64,000 nt of DNA, taken from positions 40,032,501 to 40,096,500 of the forward strand of contig NC_088927.1 in assembly GCF_038396675.1 (NCBI RefSeq), read 5' to 3'. Origin of the DNA: Hydra vulgaris (taxonomy: Eukaryota; Cnidaria; Hydrozoa; Anthoathecata; Hydridae). The position numbers were made by a program, and so were the translations under genes. Shown piece by piece: positions 23,970 through 35,559 of the stretch (the first letter of the stretch is position 1; each line of letters begins with the position of its first letter). The notes beneath the pieces were generated by a model that saw only the letters and a program-made list of their open reading frames with translations, had not been told where the DNA came from and searched no databases.

Positions 23970-24500
23970 AGCTTTCATTTTATAAAATGTAGATTTCATT
24001 TTAAAGAACAATAGTTTTATTTTCAATAAGGAGTTTTTCAATCAGTTAAATGGTACAGCTATGGGAACAAAAATGGTGCCTCCTTATACTTGTTTAGTAG
24101 TAGAAAGAAGTAAAATTATTTCTTGAAGTCTTGCCTATTTTTTTTGCATAAAATTGAGTTTGAAAGTATACAAAACTATTTCAAAAGACACATGAATGAT
24201 GGCTTTGTTCCTTTTATCTATATGGTTTTGTTCCTTTAAATCTATAAATGTTAACTTGCTGTTAAAACGTCTTAATTTGTTACACCCCAATATTTATTAT
24301 TAAATATACAGAAGAACAATCTGAAGTTGCACATGCGAAAACTACTGAGTTACAATTTTTAAACATTTTAGACATAATATTTAATCTACATGATAACAAC
24401 ATGGTTAAAATAGATATATTTTATAAACCTACAAATTTCCATGGTTATCTTAACTATAAATTAATTAATCCAAATGTTGTAAGTTATGTACTATGTACAT
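23970..24500 (+). pseudogene. Penelope-like retroelement RT relic
   Basis: The + strand shows FNKEFFNQLNGTAMGTKM (about 24028-24075), the Penelope-like RT signature around AMGTxxAPxYA (here MVPPYTCLVV). Further on come MDDGFVP-like text (about 24195), a LNFLDI-type block (about 24360) and IDIFYKPTNFHGYLNYK (about 24408-24460), matching the KPTDxHxYL region of this class. The GIY-YIG endonuclease is not visible and the frame has stops, so this is an isolated RT fragment. Confidence 0.65.
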
Positions 24501-24549
24501 TCAGTTGATAAATTTTATATTTTACCACATCATTAGGTAAAGTGTGGAA

Positions 24550-25225
24550 CATTAAAACACCAAAGTCCTTTAATTCAATTTAAAAATGATAGAGTGAAGT
24601 GGTGCTAAACAAAAGCACATAAAAGAATAGTCTGTGGATTCAAACCTAGTTTCCTGACAAATGGGTGAGTTCTTCTGAATGTAAATATCCAGGCCAAGCA
24701 TGTGACTATTAGAGTCTTAACGAATTAAAGGAAAATAACCATCAACACTAAGACCTCAAGATGAGACAGCTGAACTCAAATTAGTCTCACAAAGAGCAAG
24801 TAGGTCTGCTGAGCTTTGCAAGAGATAAGACTCAACAGAAGAAAAGTTACTTTGAAGACCACGAATATTAGTGAATGATATGTTTAGAGAATTGATGATG
24901 ACTATGGTTTTTTACGTTTTATAGTTTTTGGTACTTTATTCATTTTTAAATTTTTTAAAGAACTCAACTCAAAGCATAGACAGTACTCAATACACTATTT
25001 AATAATCCAAGCAATTGCCTCATTACTATAAACCGTAAGCTGTAATAAAGGGCTCCAAATGTGGTCTTGACAAAGTACAGCAAAAGTAAACACAGGGACA
25101 CCATCCAAGTTAGATAGAATCTGTTTACCCCTTAAGTCTTTGCTTAGGAGGCTTTCTACAAGACAGTAACCATATGCATTTAACATCTGTTCAAGATGAG
25201 TATTTTTATCAAGACACCATCTTGA
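24550..25225 (-). pseudogene. LINE family A, 5' region and endonuclease N-terminus (-)
   Basis: 24580-24890 aligns closely with 32120-32410 of the best LINE A copy, which encodes the start of the EEP endonuclease (HMLGLGIYIRKNSPV there). 24890-25120 aligns with 32430-32640, and 25120-25225 extends further 5' than that copy. The minus frame 24995-25186 ([20 protein letters not shown]) belongs to this upstream part. It is a fragment with no RT. Confidence 0.75.
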
Positions 25226-25235
25226 TCATCATCAA

Positions 25236-25256
25236 AAGTATATATGTATATATATT

Positions 25257-25347
<91 letters not shown>
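25236..25347. repeat. (TA)n microsatellite
   Basis: About 110 bp of ta dinucleotides with a few gt/tt interruptions. It is separated from the next tract by a 94-bp spacer containing a gccgac...gtcggc inverted repeat (25378-25404). Confidence 0.9.
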
Positions 25348-25350
<3 letters not shown>

Positions 25351-25442
25351 TATATAGGCATATTCTGCTGACCTTATGCCGACTTCACACAGATTAAGGT
25401 CGGCAATATATCGCTAACCTTAATTTCCTAATTCCAAGGGCT

Positions 25443-25446
<4 letters not shown>

Positions 25447-25493
<47 letters not shown>

Positions 25494-25525
25494 GTTTATA
25501 TATAGGGCTGACATATATATATATA

Positions 25526-25610
<85 letters not shown>

Positions 25611-25614
25611 GTTT
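25447..25614. repeat. (TA)n tracts immediately upstream of LRR exon 2
   Basis: Two ta tracts separated by tttatgtttatatatagggc. The phrase agggctgacatata occurs at the start of each (25437 and 25505), so the segment was probably duplicated. The tract runs to within a few bases of the exon 2 acceptor. Confidence 0.9.
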
Positions 25615-25620
25615 ATATAG

Positions 25621-25824
25621 GTGATAACTATCCAGTGCGTGATCCATCTCTTAAAGATAATTGGAGGGGCAAAAGTCGCTATAAAAAAATGAGTGAAAAT
25701 GTAATTGATTTTAAATATCCTGAAAATGAAGGTGAAAATGATACTCAGAAAGAAATTGAATGGAACTTTAATGCTTTGCAAAATGCAATGCGACAAGGAA
25801 CAGCAATGTGGAGGTCCCATTCAA
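25621..25824 (+). CDS. LRR protein, exon 2 of 3
   Basis: 204 nt, so it starts and ends in phase 1. With the last base of exon 1 it encodes [17 protein letters not shown] and continues [18 protein letters not shown], a charged segment after the LRRs, ending AMWRSHS. The acceptor is gtttatatag (25611-25620) and the donor gtaata begins at 25825. The frame has no stop, its codon use is less AT-biased than the surroundings, and it joins both neighbours without a shift. No known domain was recognised; high charge suggests a soluble linker or C-terminal region. The only doubt is whether a small further exon lies on either side. Confidence 0.75.
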
Positions 25825-25871
25825 GTAATATACATATAATTAATATACATATATTTGATGTTTTATTTTAG

Positions 25872-26440
25872 TTAAAGTTAATATTATTTTATTAAAGTTT
25901 TTTTTTTAATTAAATGAAAACTAGGAAAAATAGTTTTTTTATCAATAATTTTTTACTATATTTTTTACTAATAAAATTTTACAATAATTTTTTACAATTT
26001 ATCAATAATTTTTTACTAATAATTTTAATTATTCAACTGTTTTAGCATTTTATTATTATCTGATTATTATTATTTATTTGCATTTAAAGAAAAATACGGA
26101 AGGATGATACAAGTTATGTAAAAATTGCTATGAACAAGAAAAAAATGGTAATCTAGTATTCAGTTGTGATGAACGTTTTACTTTTATATTTTTTTTGAAC
26201 AAAGACAAGGGGTCTGTCTAAACTATACAATCAGGAAGAGATTTCAATATCTTTTTAACTTTTTTGCAGAAGAAAAATCTTTGTCTGTTGTTTTTACATT
26301 TGTTACGTGAAGTATGTTTTTGAGCATGACCTTGTAGAAGGTGTAAATGTAAAAAACTCAGAAAAAAGTAGATCGACAAGTTTGTTTATAATTTTATGCT
26401 CAAGTTTTTAAACTTAAGTTTGTATATAATTTTATAAATA
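25872..26440. other. AT-rich intronic DNA
   Basis: Runs of tttttactaa and attatcaat are locally repeated (25940-26040). No gene. Confidence 0.4.
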
Positions 26441-26449
26441 TCAGTATAT

Positions 26450-27120
26450 TTATCTTTCGAATTCGTCATTCGAATGATTTAAGATTAAAAGTGTGTTGAG
26501 TCTTGAGAAATAATCTTTATAAGGAATACAACATCCTTTACAGACTATACTAGCAAAATATTTCTGAACCTTTTCTATCTGACGTATATCTTTTAAATGG
26601 AAAGGATTCCACGCTAAAGGTATTGACAAGGTATGCGTTGTTTCCATCATCTCTTGCTTGATACAGCTTGCTGTTGTCCGCAATCAGCTCGATGCCACAA
26701 TCACTGTCAATACACAAAGTTACATCATTTATAAAAGCTGAAAATAAGTTGGGGCTAAAAGCCAATACACTCCTTTGAGGTATTCCACTCTTTACAAAAA
26801 TTTTATTTGAATATAAGTTACTGACACACATTGACAACAATTTGTTTAGAGTTTGTAATCTAGTTTAGCAATTCGCACTTAATACCATAGAAATACAGTT
26901 TGAACAGAGACCTTGAGTTAGTCATAGTATTAAAGGCTTTCTTAAAGGCTATATACACAATATCAACAATTCTTTTGTTGTTATCAGCAGTGGTCCACTT
27001 GTTTAAGGTTGTTAGTATCTGTGAACAGGCGTTCTATGCTTTAAAAAGCAGGCAGATCTATGCTTTAAAAAGTTGATGAACAGAAAAGAACAGTTTGTGA
27101 TCGGGACTACATACACATTT
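26450..27120 (-). pseudogene. LINE family C, RT segment (-)
   Basis: Minus frames 26550-26840 and 26450-26683 read VKSGIPQRSVLAFSPNLFSA and ELIADNSKLYQA (the YADD region with one Asp changed to Asn), then WNPFHLKDIRQIEKVQKYFA and CIPYKDYFSRLNTL, as in CR1/Jockey-like RTs. Upstream (27000-26870) frames with AFNT- and FKKAF-like text mark the RT palm. Broken by frameshifts. Confidence 0.7.
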
Positions 27121-27189
27121 ATACATCCTAAAGTATATGTTTTTTAATCAAATTTCATATTATATTTTGTATATATATGCATATATAAA

Positions 27190-27275
27190 CATCATTATGA
27201 TCAACATGATCATCATAATTATCATTGTCATTATCATCATCATTATCATCATCATCATTATCATCATTAGGCTTT
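27190..27275. repeat. (ATC)n-like microsatellite
   Basis: Imperfect atc/att trinucleotides (tcatcatcattatcatcatc). Confidence 0.85.
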
Positions 27276-27957
27276 AGCCTTCCTCTTTTATGCTGTTTCT
27301 CTAATCATTGTCAATGCTCAAACGAGCTTTCATTTCTATTACGATAAACCAAAACTCATTCTAGCTTAGCTTCTTATTTAACAAGTTGCATCCTTTTACC
27401 GTATCTGTCCCTTTATACTGTATCTATTCTTTAAACTTTTATTAATCCAGTTTTTTTCCTTGCACATCAAAAAAACCTTAAAGCTCTTACTCATCTTTAT
27501 GTTTTCCTTTTTTATACAACCTACAATTTTTAAGTGAACCTTTTTTCAGTTAGCCGTTTCCTAGTTTTTTTGACTTATCTTCTATTTTAATGCAACTCAT
27601 AACTTTATAGTGGTTGCTTGTAACCTTTTTGGAAGTAAATTAGAGTTTAAAAATATATAAATATATGCCAGTATTTAATAAATAGTAAATGTACGCATAA
27701 CATTTTAATATATAAATTTTTTTTTTTCTTTAAAAATTTTTAAAGTAAATTTTTTCTAGCCTCCGCTATCAACCCCTGCTAAATCTTATGATATTGCCGG
27801 GGCCAGGTTTGTGAAAACTCTGATTTTCAGCCTGGGCTGGGGCCCCAATCACTTCCTATTAATAAGTAATTTTTAAGGCATTTCACAATAATTGACTCAA
27901 TAAATTTACAAACAATGGACATAAAAATAAGTTTATAGTTTGTGGATTAAAATGGGT
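27276..27957. other. Intronic DNA between the two LINE C parts
   Basis: Contains a GC-richer patch (gccggggccaggtttgtgaa, 27797-27816; gggctggggcccca, 27833-27846) that looks like the edge of a DNA element. No partner end was found. Confidence 0.35.
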
Positions 27958-27959
27958 TT

Positions 27960-28022
27960 CTATCTGGAAAATCGCTATGTGCCCATTCTCAAAGAATGGG
28001 CACATAGCGATTTTCCAGATAG
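27960..28022. repeat. Perfect 63-nt hairpin, 30-bp arms, 3-nt loop
   Basis: ctatctggaaaatcgctatg and ten more bases (27960-27989) are exactly reverse-complemented at 27993-28022 around the loop caa. Confidence 0.9.
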
Positions 28023-28724
28023 CAAGTATGACATTTTTGTCATTGAAAATTCAAACAGAATGGAAAGAAGAATAGCTATGACCCTTGAAATTGATTTTAA
28101 AAATATTGCTGGGTATTTATGTGGTGATTTATGAGACTTCGATGGAAGCTTTTGCAGAGTTGACACAATTACAGAAAACATTACATTATTTAAAGAATTT
28201 GGGCTTGTCTTCCAATCTAAGCTAGGTCCCCAAATCTGTAACAAAAGCTGAAAAAATCATTCAGAACATTTGATTTTTCAATTAATACTAAGAGAACCAT
28301 CAGGTCGGTGTAGCAGTGAAAAGAGAGGGCAGTGTAACAATGCAACAAAACTAGTGTATTTGGACTTTGCTTTCATGAAAGTATAAAACTGGGCAATATT
28401 GGATTTATCAACTAAATTTTTCTCTCTGAAAATACAATATTTTATTTATTTCTGCATCATATAAACAAAAACAAATGTTAATTATACAAACATTGTACAA
28501 ACAAGATTAAAACTTGCATTTGACATGTATATATTCATTATCAATTCTTTTGTAATCTCTAAAAAGAATGTTTTTTGGAGGCTATTTTCTGAATTGCTAA
28601 AGGTTGGGTATTGTTTTTTTTTATTTCAAATTACTGGGACATGTAATGAAATAGATGAGTTTGAATAATTGTAAATAATTTGCCAGAATGATTTAACATT
28701 CTTCATTTTGTTTGGCTAGCATAT

Positions 28725-28798
28725 ACCAATTTACATTAAGTAAGGGTGTGTATATTGTGTTGTAATATACACAACCTTAATGTAAAATTATATTTGGT
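28725..28798. repeat. Near-perfect palindrome
   Basis: ttacattaagtaagggtgtg and following tatatt (from 28731) pair with aatatacacaaccttaatgt (28764-28783). The loop is 7 nt; an outer accaa/ttggt pair is offset by a small indel. Confidence 0.75.
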
Positions 28799-28819
28799 TG
28801 GTTTTTTAGAATTTTCTAA

Positions 28820-29480
28820 ATTACAATTGAAAAGAATCATACAGTGGTTGCAGGTACTTTTAAATAGAGCAATAGTTTCTTCATTAAGACATTCCAAGAG
28901 TACATTTCTACAAATAGATCATCAGAAAGATCTCTAAAACTAATTGTGATAGACCAGTTTATTAGTGGCATATTAAAGTCACTTGTTATTATACATGTAG
29001 AATGACTGCTATTATACATGTTGACGTAATCTTATTAATTATCTTACAGCCTTTGTTTTTAAAGTACAGGCTGCACATGGTAAATGCATGAAATTTGTCT
29101 CAAAATCTTTTGCTCCGCGGAAGAGACAGCCTGATCAACACATGTAATTTCTGTGTTTTTTTTGTTCATTCTGGGAGGAGAGTTTGCACTAGTGGATAAT
29201 ATTGCACACAAACATGAGTGCACCACCACTTTTGTTGTTACGGTCATGTCAAAATATTTTAATATTATTGTCATTTAACAATAAGGAGTTTAATCAATAA
29301 GAAGTGTTTTTTATATTTAACCAAGTTTCTGTTATAAAAGCAATATTAAAATTGCTATTTTGAAGCAGGTGGTGTAGTTTGTTATTAATTGATTTAGCAA
29401 TAAAGTAAGCAAAGTTAACATTTTTAAAGTGGTATTAATTTCTGCCATCTTTATTAGTTTTTTTCTTTTTTTAATGTTTC
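28820..29480 (-). pseudogene. LINE family C, endonuclease segment (-)
   Basis: On the minus strand: FNIAFITETWLN (about 29320-29360), a MTVTTKVVVHSC-type block (29200-29260, original KRGGGVL-like text) and STCIITSDFNMPLINWS (28940-28995). These are the N-terminal ETWL and the GDFN motifs of an EEP endonuclease; here G of GDFN is S. It has the same strand and correct 5'-3' order relative to the RT segment at 26450-27120, so both probably derive from one LINE with about 1.7 kb inserted or rearranged between. Confidence 0.65.
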
Positions 29481-29639
29481 GTTAGTTTTATTCTCAGATT
29501 ATTAAATCTCGCATTTTTTCTCAGAAATTAGATTCTTGAGACTTTTGAAAAAAGTTCAAAACTCCTTTTCTTATACATGTCACTGATCATATTACCTTGT
29601 TAATATTAATAACAAAGTCTTGAATCATTAGTTTTTTGG

Positions 29640-32600
29640 GTTTTTTTTTAACATATTCGCTTCCAACAAGGCTGCAAGCAACCACTAATTAAAGTTGGAA
29701 GTTACTGGAAGAGAAAAGATGGAGATTATAGAGCAAGATAACGATTGACGGACAACTTAAAGGATTGCAAATTATATGAATCAGGAAAGCAAGATGAAGG
29801 AAGGGAATTCCAAAAAACTGATGTTCGAGGAAAAAAACTAGATGAATAGGCGTTTTTGGAGCACTTAGGAACAGTCACAGAAAAAGGATGAGAATTATTT
29901 GAATGACAAGTAACACGAGAATGAATTTTAGTAGATGGCACAAGAGACGCTAGCTCTTTAGAGCTGTGCCCATTATAATATTTGTAGAAAAAAGAAAGAG
30001 AAGCAACATTACGACGATGTGATAATGGTTGGAGGTTGGCTGCAAGAGCAGGTCCAACTATGTTTACAATGCGTTTTTGCACCTTGTCTAAAAGAGAAAG
30101 GGCATCATTAGAAGATTGTCAGATATGGCAAGAGTATTCTGTACAAGGCCGGATTTGAGATTTATAGAGATAGAGAATAGAATCCAAAGTAAGAAAGTGT
30201 CGAGCTCAACAAAGAGATGCAACCTTAGCAGATGCTAACTTTGCAACTGATTTGATATATGGTTTCCAAGAAAGATCGGAAGTAAGAGTTAATCCTAGAA
30301 GATGAAGAGTAGATGACTCATCAAGTACATCATCGTTCATAAATATAGGAAGAACTAAATTATTGCGATAACGATTGGCTGAAAAAATTTTTATCTGTAT
30401 TGAAAAAAGTTTTATCTGTATTAAAGTTCACCAACCACTGTGAACCCCAAGCTGTAGCAGAGGTGAGATCCTTTTCAAGCTCAAATGCCCCCTCCAACCA
30501 ATCAGAGAGTGTTGGTTTCTTATCACGACAAGAATAAATGGTAGTATCATCAGCAACCAATGCCACCTTAGATGTGAGAATATCTGAAAGATCGTTAATG
30601 TAAATTAAAAAGAGTATAGGGCCTAGGATAAAACCTTGAGGAACCCCTGAATTTACAGAATAAGAGGAAGAGTGCTGTCCATCAAGGACAACTTTTATAC
30701 TACAATTGGAAAGGAAGGATTCAATTTTCTTAAAGATGTTGCCAGATACACCATAAGAAGAAAGCTTATGGAGAAAACCACCATGCCAAACTATCAAAAG
30801 CTTTTGAAATGTCAAGAGCGATGGCCTTGACCTCTCCACCTTTATCTAATGCATGATAAAACCTATCAGTTATTACTGTTAGCAAATCAGCTCTAGAATG
30901 AGAAGATCGAAATCCATATTGATGGTCAGAAAGTAAGTTATTAGATTCAAGATGAGAAATTAGGTGTTTGTTAATTAGATTCAAAAACCTTGCTTAAGAT
31001 AGGAAGAAGACTAATGGGACAGTAGTTAGACAAATTAGATCGTTCTCCAGAATTTTTGAAGATAGGGATAACTGATGCCGCTTTCCAGCAGGCTGGAAAA
31101 CAAGACTTTGATAAGCACTTGTTGAATAGTTTTGAGAGTAAAGACGACAGCTCCGGAGAACACTTCAGCAAGACAATAACATGTATGTTGTCTGGGCCAC
31201 AAGCTGTAGAAGAGTCTAAGCAGGAAATCACTTTAGATAAAGAAGCTGGAGTGATATGAATGTCAAGCAATGGATCAACCTGTTTGTTAGCAATATCAGG
31301 TAGAACGCAACTAGTGGAATCAAGAGATGATATTGATGAAAAGTTTTTAGCAAACAATTCAGCTTTGTCTTTAGGTGAGGTGACAAAGTCTGAACTATAC
31401 AAGAGAGGTGGAATTAAAGATTTGCCCTTATTATTAATACTATTAAAGATTCTCCAGAAGTCACGAGAGCCTAATTTTTGAGATGAGATATGAGATTTCA
31501 TGACCTGAGAATCACGGGCTTTGGTGTTAGACAAAACCTTTTTACATTGGTTTCTAGCAGTAATAAGCAGACTTCTGTTTCCTGGAGAATTGTTTTGCTG
31601 ATAGATATGGAAGTAACAGTTTCGATTGGCAATCGCAGCAGCACAGTATGAGTTAAACCATGGAGGAGAGTGAGGCTTGACCTGGAATTGTCAAGAGGGA
31701 ATAAAAGATTCCATGCCAGCCTGAATCCACGAAGTTGTGTGAGAAGCACATTTGTCGACACGAAGATGAAAGATTTCTACCCAATCACGAAAAAAATCAC
31801 GGAAAGAATCCCAGTCAGCTTTACTGTAGTTGTAAGAGGTACGATAATAGGGGGATTAAGGTGATGAAGAAGAATGAGGTATTAGTTTCAGAGAGATCAA
31901 ACTGTGATCAGAAGCACCTAAGGGTGAATGTGGAGAAACTGAGCACTGACTAGGATCAGAAACAAGGCATAAGAGCCAAGCCATTCAGAGTTGTGAGCAT
32001 TAAAGTCACCGACAACAACTACATTAGCTGATGGATAAAGAGAGAGGGCTTGGAAATAACATCAAAAAGAGTGCAGTCTTGAGATGAAGGAGAGCGATAT
32101 AGAATAAAGAGAAAGGCGATAGAGTGAAGTGGTGCCAAACGAATACACATGAAAGAATAGTCTGTGGATTCAAACCTAGTTTCACGACAAACGGGTGAAT
32201 TCTTACGAATGTAAATGCCCAGGCCAAGCATGTGACTATTGGAGTCTTTACGAATCAAAGGAAGATAACCATCAACACTAAGATCGCAAGATGAGATAGC
32301 TGAACTCAAATTAGTCTCACAAGGAGCAAGTTGGTCTGGTGAACTTTGCAAAAGATAAGACTCAACAGAAGAAAAGCTACTTCGAAGACCACGAATATTA
32401 GTGAATGATAGGTTTAGAGAACTTTGTGATGATGATGGTGTTATGTAGTTTTTGGTACTTTATTCATTTTTAAATTTATTGAAGAACTTGACTCAAAGCA
32501 TATATAGTACTCAGAATACTGCTTAATACCTCAAGCAATTGCCTCATTACTATTAATAAACCCTAAGCCGTAACAAAGGGCTTCAAATGTGGCCTCCACA

Positions 32601-32640
32601 ATGCACACCAAAAGTACAAACAGGGACACTATCCATGCGC
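29640..32640 (-). pseudogene. LINE family A (Jockey-like), best-preserved copy
   Basis: A roughly 3-kb copy with most of the pol ORF. From 5' (right) to 3': EEP endonuclease around 32019-32400 (LGIYIRKNSPV, LFILYRSPSSQDCTLF) followed by VVVVGDFNAHNSEWLGS near 31980-32030; a linker 31498-31761; the RT thumb/finger region 30971-31534 (STACGPDNI, SKSCFPACWKAASVIPIF, NLSNYCPISLLPILSKVFES); the palm 30360-30984 (QYGFRSSHSRADLLTV, GVPQGFILGPILFLIYINDL, ADDTTIYSC); and the C-terminus 29726-30082 (LQPLSHRRNVASLSFFYKYY). The 3' end is near 29640. Frameshifts at about 31520, 30975 and 30090 and a short duplication at 30395-30425 (ttttatctgtattgaa/ttttatctgtattaaa) inactivate it. Confidence 0.85.
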
Positions 32641-33735
32641 AACATGGCACTGTTAGTACTTTGATATTTTTCAGCTGTTAAAGGAATCAGCCTCTCTGAC
32701 TACCAGCCGGCCTCAGAACCATAAAACTGAGTTTTAGAGCTGTACCCTTATTAGGAGATAATAGAAAGAATTGCCTAGTCATAAAAACACAAGCAAAACC
32801 CATGCATTGAGTCAAGAAGATTCAACATCCTAAAATGGAAAACAGCATTCAACATCCTAAACTGGAAACAATGTATTAAAAATACATCTGCGCCAGCCTA
32901 ATAGATAAACAAGCTTCTCAAATTAAACATTTTATATAATTCATATCAAACGTATCTCATCTTAATACTAACAACCTGTCAATAGAATTGAGTCAACTGT
33001 TTTGTTGTTGTTTTTTTTAACAACAAAATCTTAACAGCTAAAACTAACGTTAGTTTATAATAGCTCTTGTGCACAGAGCTTTTTATCAAATGAGAAAACA
33101 AAGGTTTGAGAAACCCAAAGTAATTTCAGATGTTTTATATTTTTGTATATTTAATTTTTAATTAACTTATTTAAATTTTTTTGTGTAACTTAACTTTTAT
33201 AAAATTATTATGCATAAGAAAACTTTAGCATGTAGTTTTTGAGCTGTTGCTAACTGTAGATTTCTATCAAAGAGTTTTTTTTTTTTTTTGCTGCCTTTAA
33301 TTCTGATCCTGCTTTTTTTAATGTGTTGTTTGATTGTTTTTAGTCACCTCTATTTTTTTTAGTCATAATCTATTGTATTAAATTTTCTTCTTATTTTCTT
33401 GATAACCCAATAGAAAACATATGCCAATGAAAATTATGATTTATTTTTAAAGAATTTTCATTCATTGTAATGACTTCACAAATGGCTGCAAAATTTGTCT
33501 AGGAAAAGATTTGGAAAAAAGAAATATATAAAGAAAAAAGAAAAATAGGAAAAAAAAATGACAAAACTTTAATAAACAAAAATATTTTAGACGTTTTTTA
33601 AAATATTTTGTTCTTAATTATGTTAGGTGATATGAAATTTTAGTATTTTTGTAATACATCCTGGTTGTTTGTAAAAATATATTTTTTAAAACCTCAATTT
33701 ATTTAACTAGTAAACCTTGACCAGCAAGCATTCAT
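32641..33735. other. Intronic DNA, possible LINE A 5' end then unrecognised
   Basis: The first about 280 bp may be the 5' leader of LINE A; tcaacatcctaaaatggaaa and tcaacatcctaaactggaaa repeat in tandem near 32820-32870. The rest is AT-rich with no feature. Confidence 0.4.
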
Positions 33736-33739
33736 TCAA

Positions 33740-35000
33740 GCAAGCATTCATTTTGGAAGGATAAAAAGCTATTCTGGGCCATCATTGACTGTTATTTTGT
33801 GCATTACCATTATAACAGAAAAGCTCTATTAAGCATCAGATAATCATAAGCAGTGAGGGAAAAAACCAATGCTAGTTGATCTTAAAGAAAAACTAATTGA
33901 TTATGCTAGCAATTGCGCCCAAATGGGAATCAGTTTCGGAAAAAAAACGTTTATCATTTATGCTGCTAAGCTTGCTAAAAAACATAAGTTTTAAAAATGG
34001 TCGACCTAGTAAAAAGTGGTGGCAGCTACTTTTACAAAAAGAGAAATGGTTGTGCGAGTCTTCGTTGTCCAGAAGCTAGAGCTTCTATACGACACATGTG
34101 TATGGACAGGGTTAAAGTTTCAAAATATTTTACTTCTTTAGAAGTTCTAATACAATACAAGAATTTACTGGACAAACCAGAATGTATGTGAAACATGGAC
34201 GAAACAGGGATGCAACTAGAGCATAAACCAAGACATGTTGTTGCCAGGAAACGCTCAAAATACATTCAGAGTTGAACAATGGCAACAAAGAGATAATTAC
34301 TGTCATATGTTGCATAAATGCAGCTGGTCAAGTCATACCACCTCATATAGTAGGGAAAGGAAAAAATGTACGTACCCTTTATGGTTTTGATACTGAGAAT
34401 GCTTTAAGTGGAGCAACATGGAGTGTGCCTGAAAATGGTTGGACAAAACGAGGTATTGTTTAGAGTTATGGTTTGAGAAAACATTTCTTCTAAATATTGG
34501 CTTAGCAAGACCACAGATTTTAATCCTAGATGGGCATGACTTGCACAATTTTGTTGAAATGATTGAGCTGGCCATAGTAAACCAAATTGAAATTGTCGAG
34601 CTTCCAGCTCACACCAGAACTAGTTGCAGCCTTGTGACAGAACAATTTTTAAGCCACTGAAAACTGTCTATTCTGAAGTCTGCCAAACAATCATGAACAA
34701 CTACCCAGGTGTAGTAGTTTTGCATTCTAACTTTTGTGGTTTATTTTCAAAAGCGTGGAAATATGCTATGACTGATGCAAATATACGCTCAGGATTTCGA
34801 GCTTGTGGAATTTATCTGTTTAATCCAGATGCTATTTCTAATGAGGCATACATCCCAAATGTTTTATATAGTCATATTTCAGATACTGTTCCAGTTCAAA
34901 ATGTGACATGTCAGTTGTAAACAACCTTCCATTATCGCCTGATCTATCAGAGAACAGCTATGCAATCAACTCACTATCTTTAACCAAACTAGTCAAAGAA
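33740..35000 (+). pseudogene. pogo/Tigger-type DDE transposase relic
   Basis: Ordered blocks across three frames: an N-terminal DNA-binding part with IDYASNCAQMGISFGKKTF and GRPSKKWW (33895-34020); RHMCMDRVKVSKYFTSL (34090-34140); first catalytic Asp in NMDETGMQLEHKPRHVV (34193-34245); EIITVICCINAAGQVIPPHI (34290-34350); second catalytic Asp in ILDGHDLHNFVE (34520-34560); ELPAHTRTS; third Asp in QPCDRTIFKPLKTVYS (34624-34672); and a C-terminal FRACGIYLFNPDAIS (34796-34842). The pattern matches pogo/Tigger transposases. All three catalytic Asp are kept, but stops (TGG to TGA near 34188) and frameshifts make it a recent pseudogene. TIRs were not found. Confidence 0.8.
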
Positions 35001-35154
35001 AATGAGTTAATTGATTTTTTCATTTAAGGCAATACTGTGTAATGTTCTAATATTGCTACAGTACACAGCTATGCAAAAATGGAACCAGTACAAGATAATC
35101 AGTTTATTGATTTTTCTGTTCAAGACAAGATTGGTTTAAATACATAAATAAGTC

Positions 35155-35470
35155 AGTGGCGCATCCAGCATTCTTTAATCTTTGAGATAGCTAACTCCCA
35201 GACATGGAGCTAACTCCAAACATTCTTATGTTTATACTTATATCAAATAATAAGGGTTTGCAAAAAATTGCGGTGATTGGAGGCTGGGAACAAAAAAGCC
35301 CCAAAATTTTTGCTACACCTGCCCCAGACGTGAGAGCAACAAGTTGATGAAATATTTTTTGTGTTATTCTCAACTAGACTTGAATTCATCGATAATTTTT
35401 AAGTTTCATAGTATTATCTCTCAGCGTTCAAAAATTATGACCATATAAAAATTACAACCCCCTCAAACTG
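35155..35470 (+). repeat. Dispersed repeat R1, copy 2
   Basis: Begins gtggcgcatccagcattctt and follows the copy at 4302-4660 through gagcaacaagttgatgaaat and tcagcgttcaaaaattatga to ccccctcaaactga. Its distal part also forms one arm of the palindrome at 35391-35543. Confidence 0.75.
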
Positions 35471-35543
35471 AGGGGGGTTTGAACTTTATATAGTCATAAT
35501 TTTTGAACGCTGAGAGATAATACTATGAAACTTAAAAATTATC
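35391..35543. repeat. 153-bp near-perfect palindrome made from R1
   Basis: gataatttttaagtttcata... on the left is mirrored by ...tatgaaacttaaaaattatc on the right, with cccctc/gagggg at a 5-nt loop (aaact). It is an inverted duplication of the R1 distal end. Confidence 0.85.
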
Positions 35544-35559
35544 AATGAATATATAATCG

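Noticed and set aside
27940..28134. Frame of 64 codons with an apparently protein-like sequence
   Set aside because: Half of it is created by the perfect 63-nt hairpin and no family is recognised.
27975..28244. Minus-strand 89-codon frame as missing middle of LINE C
   Set aside because: It has no endonuclease or RT blocks and overlaps the hairpin.
33740..35000. Active pogo transposase
   Set aside because: The catalytic Asp residues are visible but stops and at least three frameshifts interrupt the frame.
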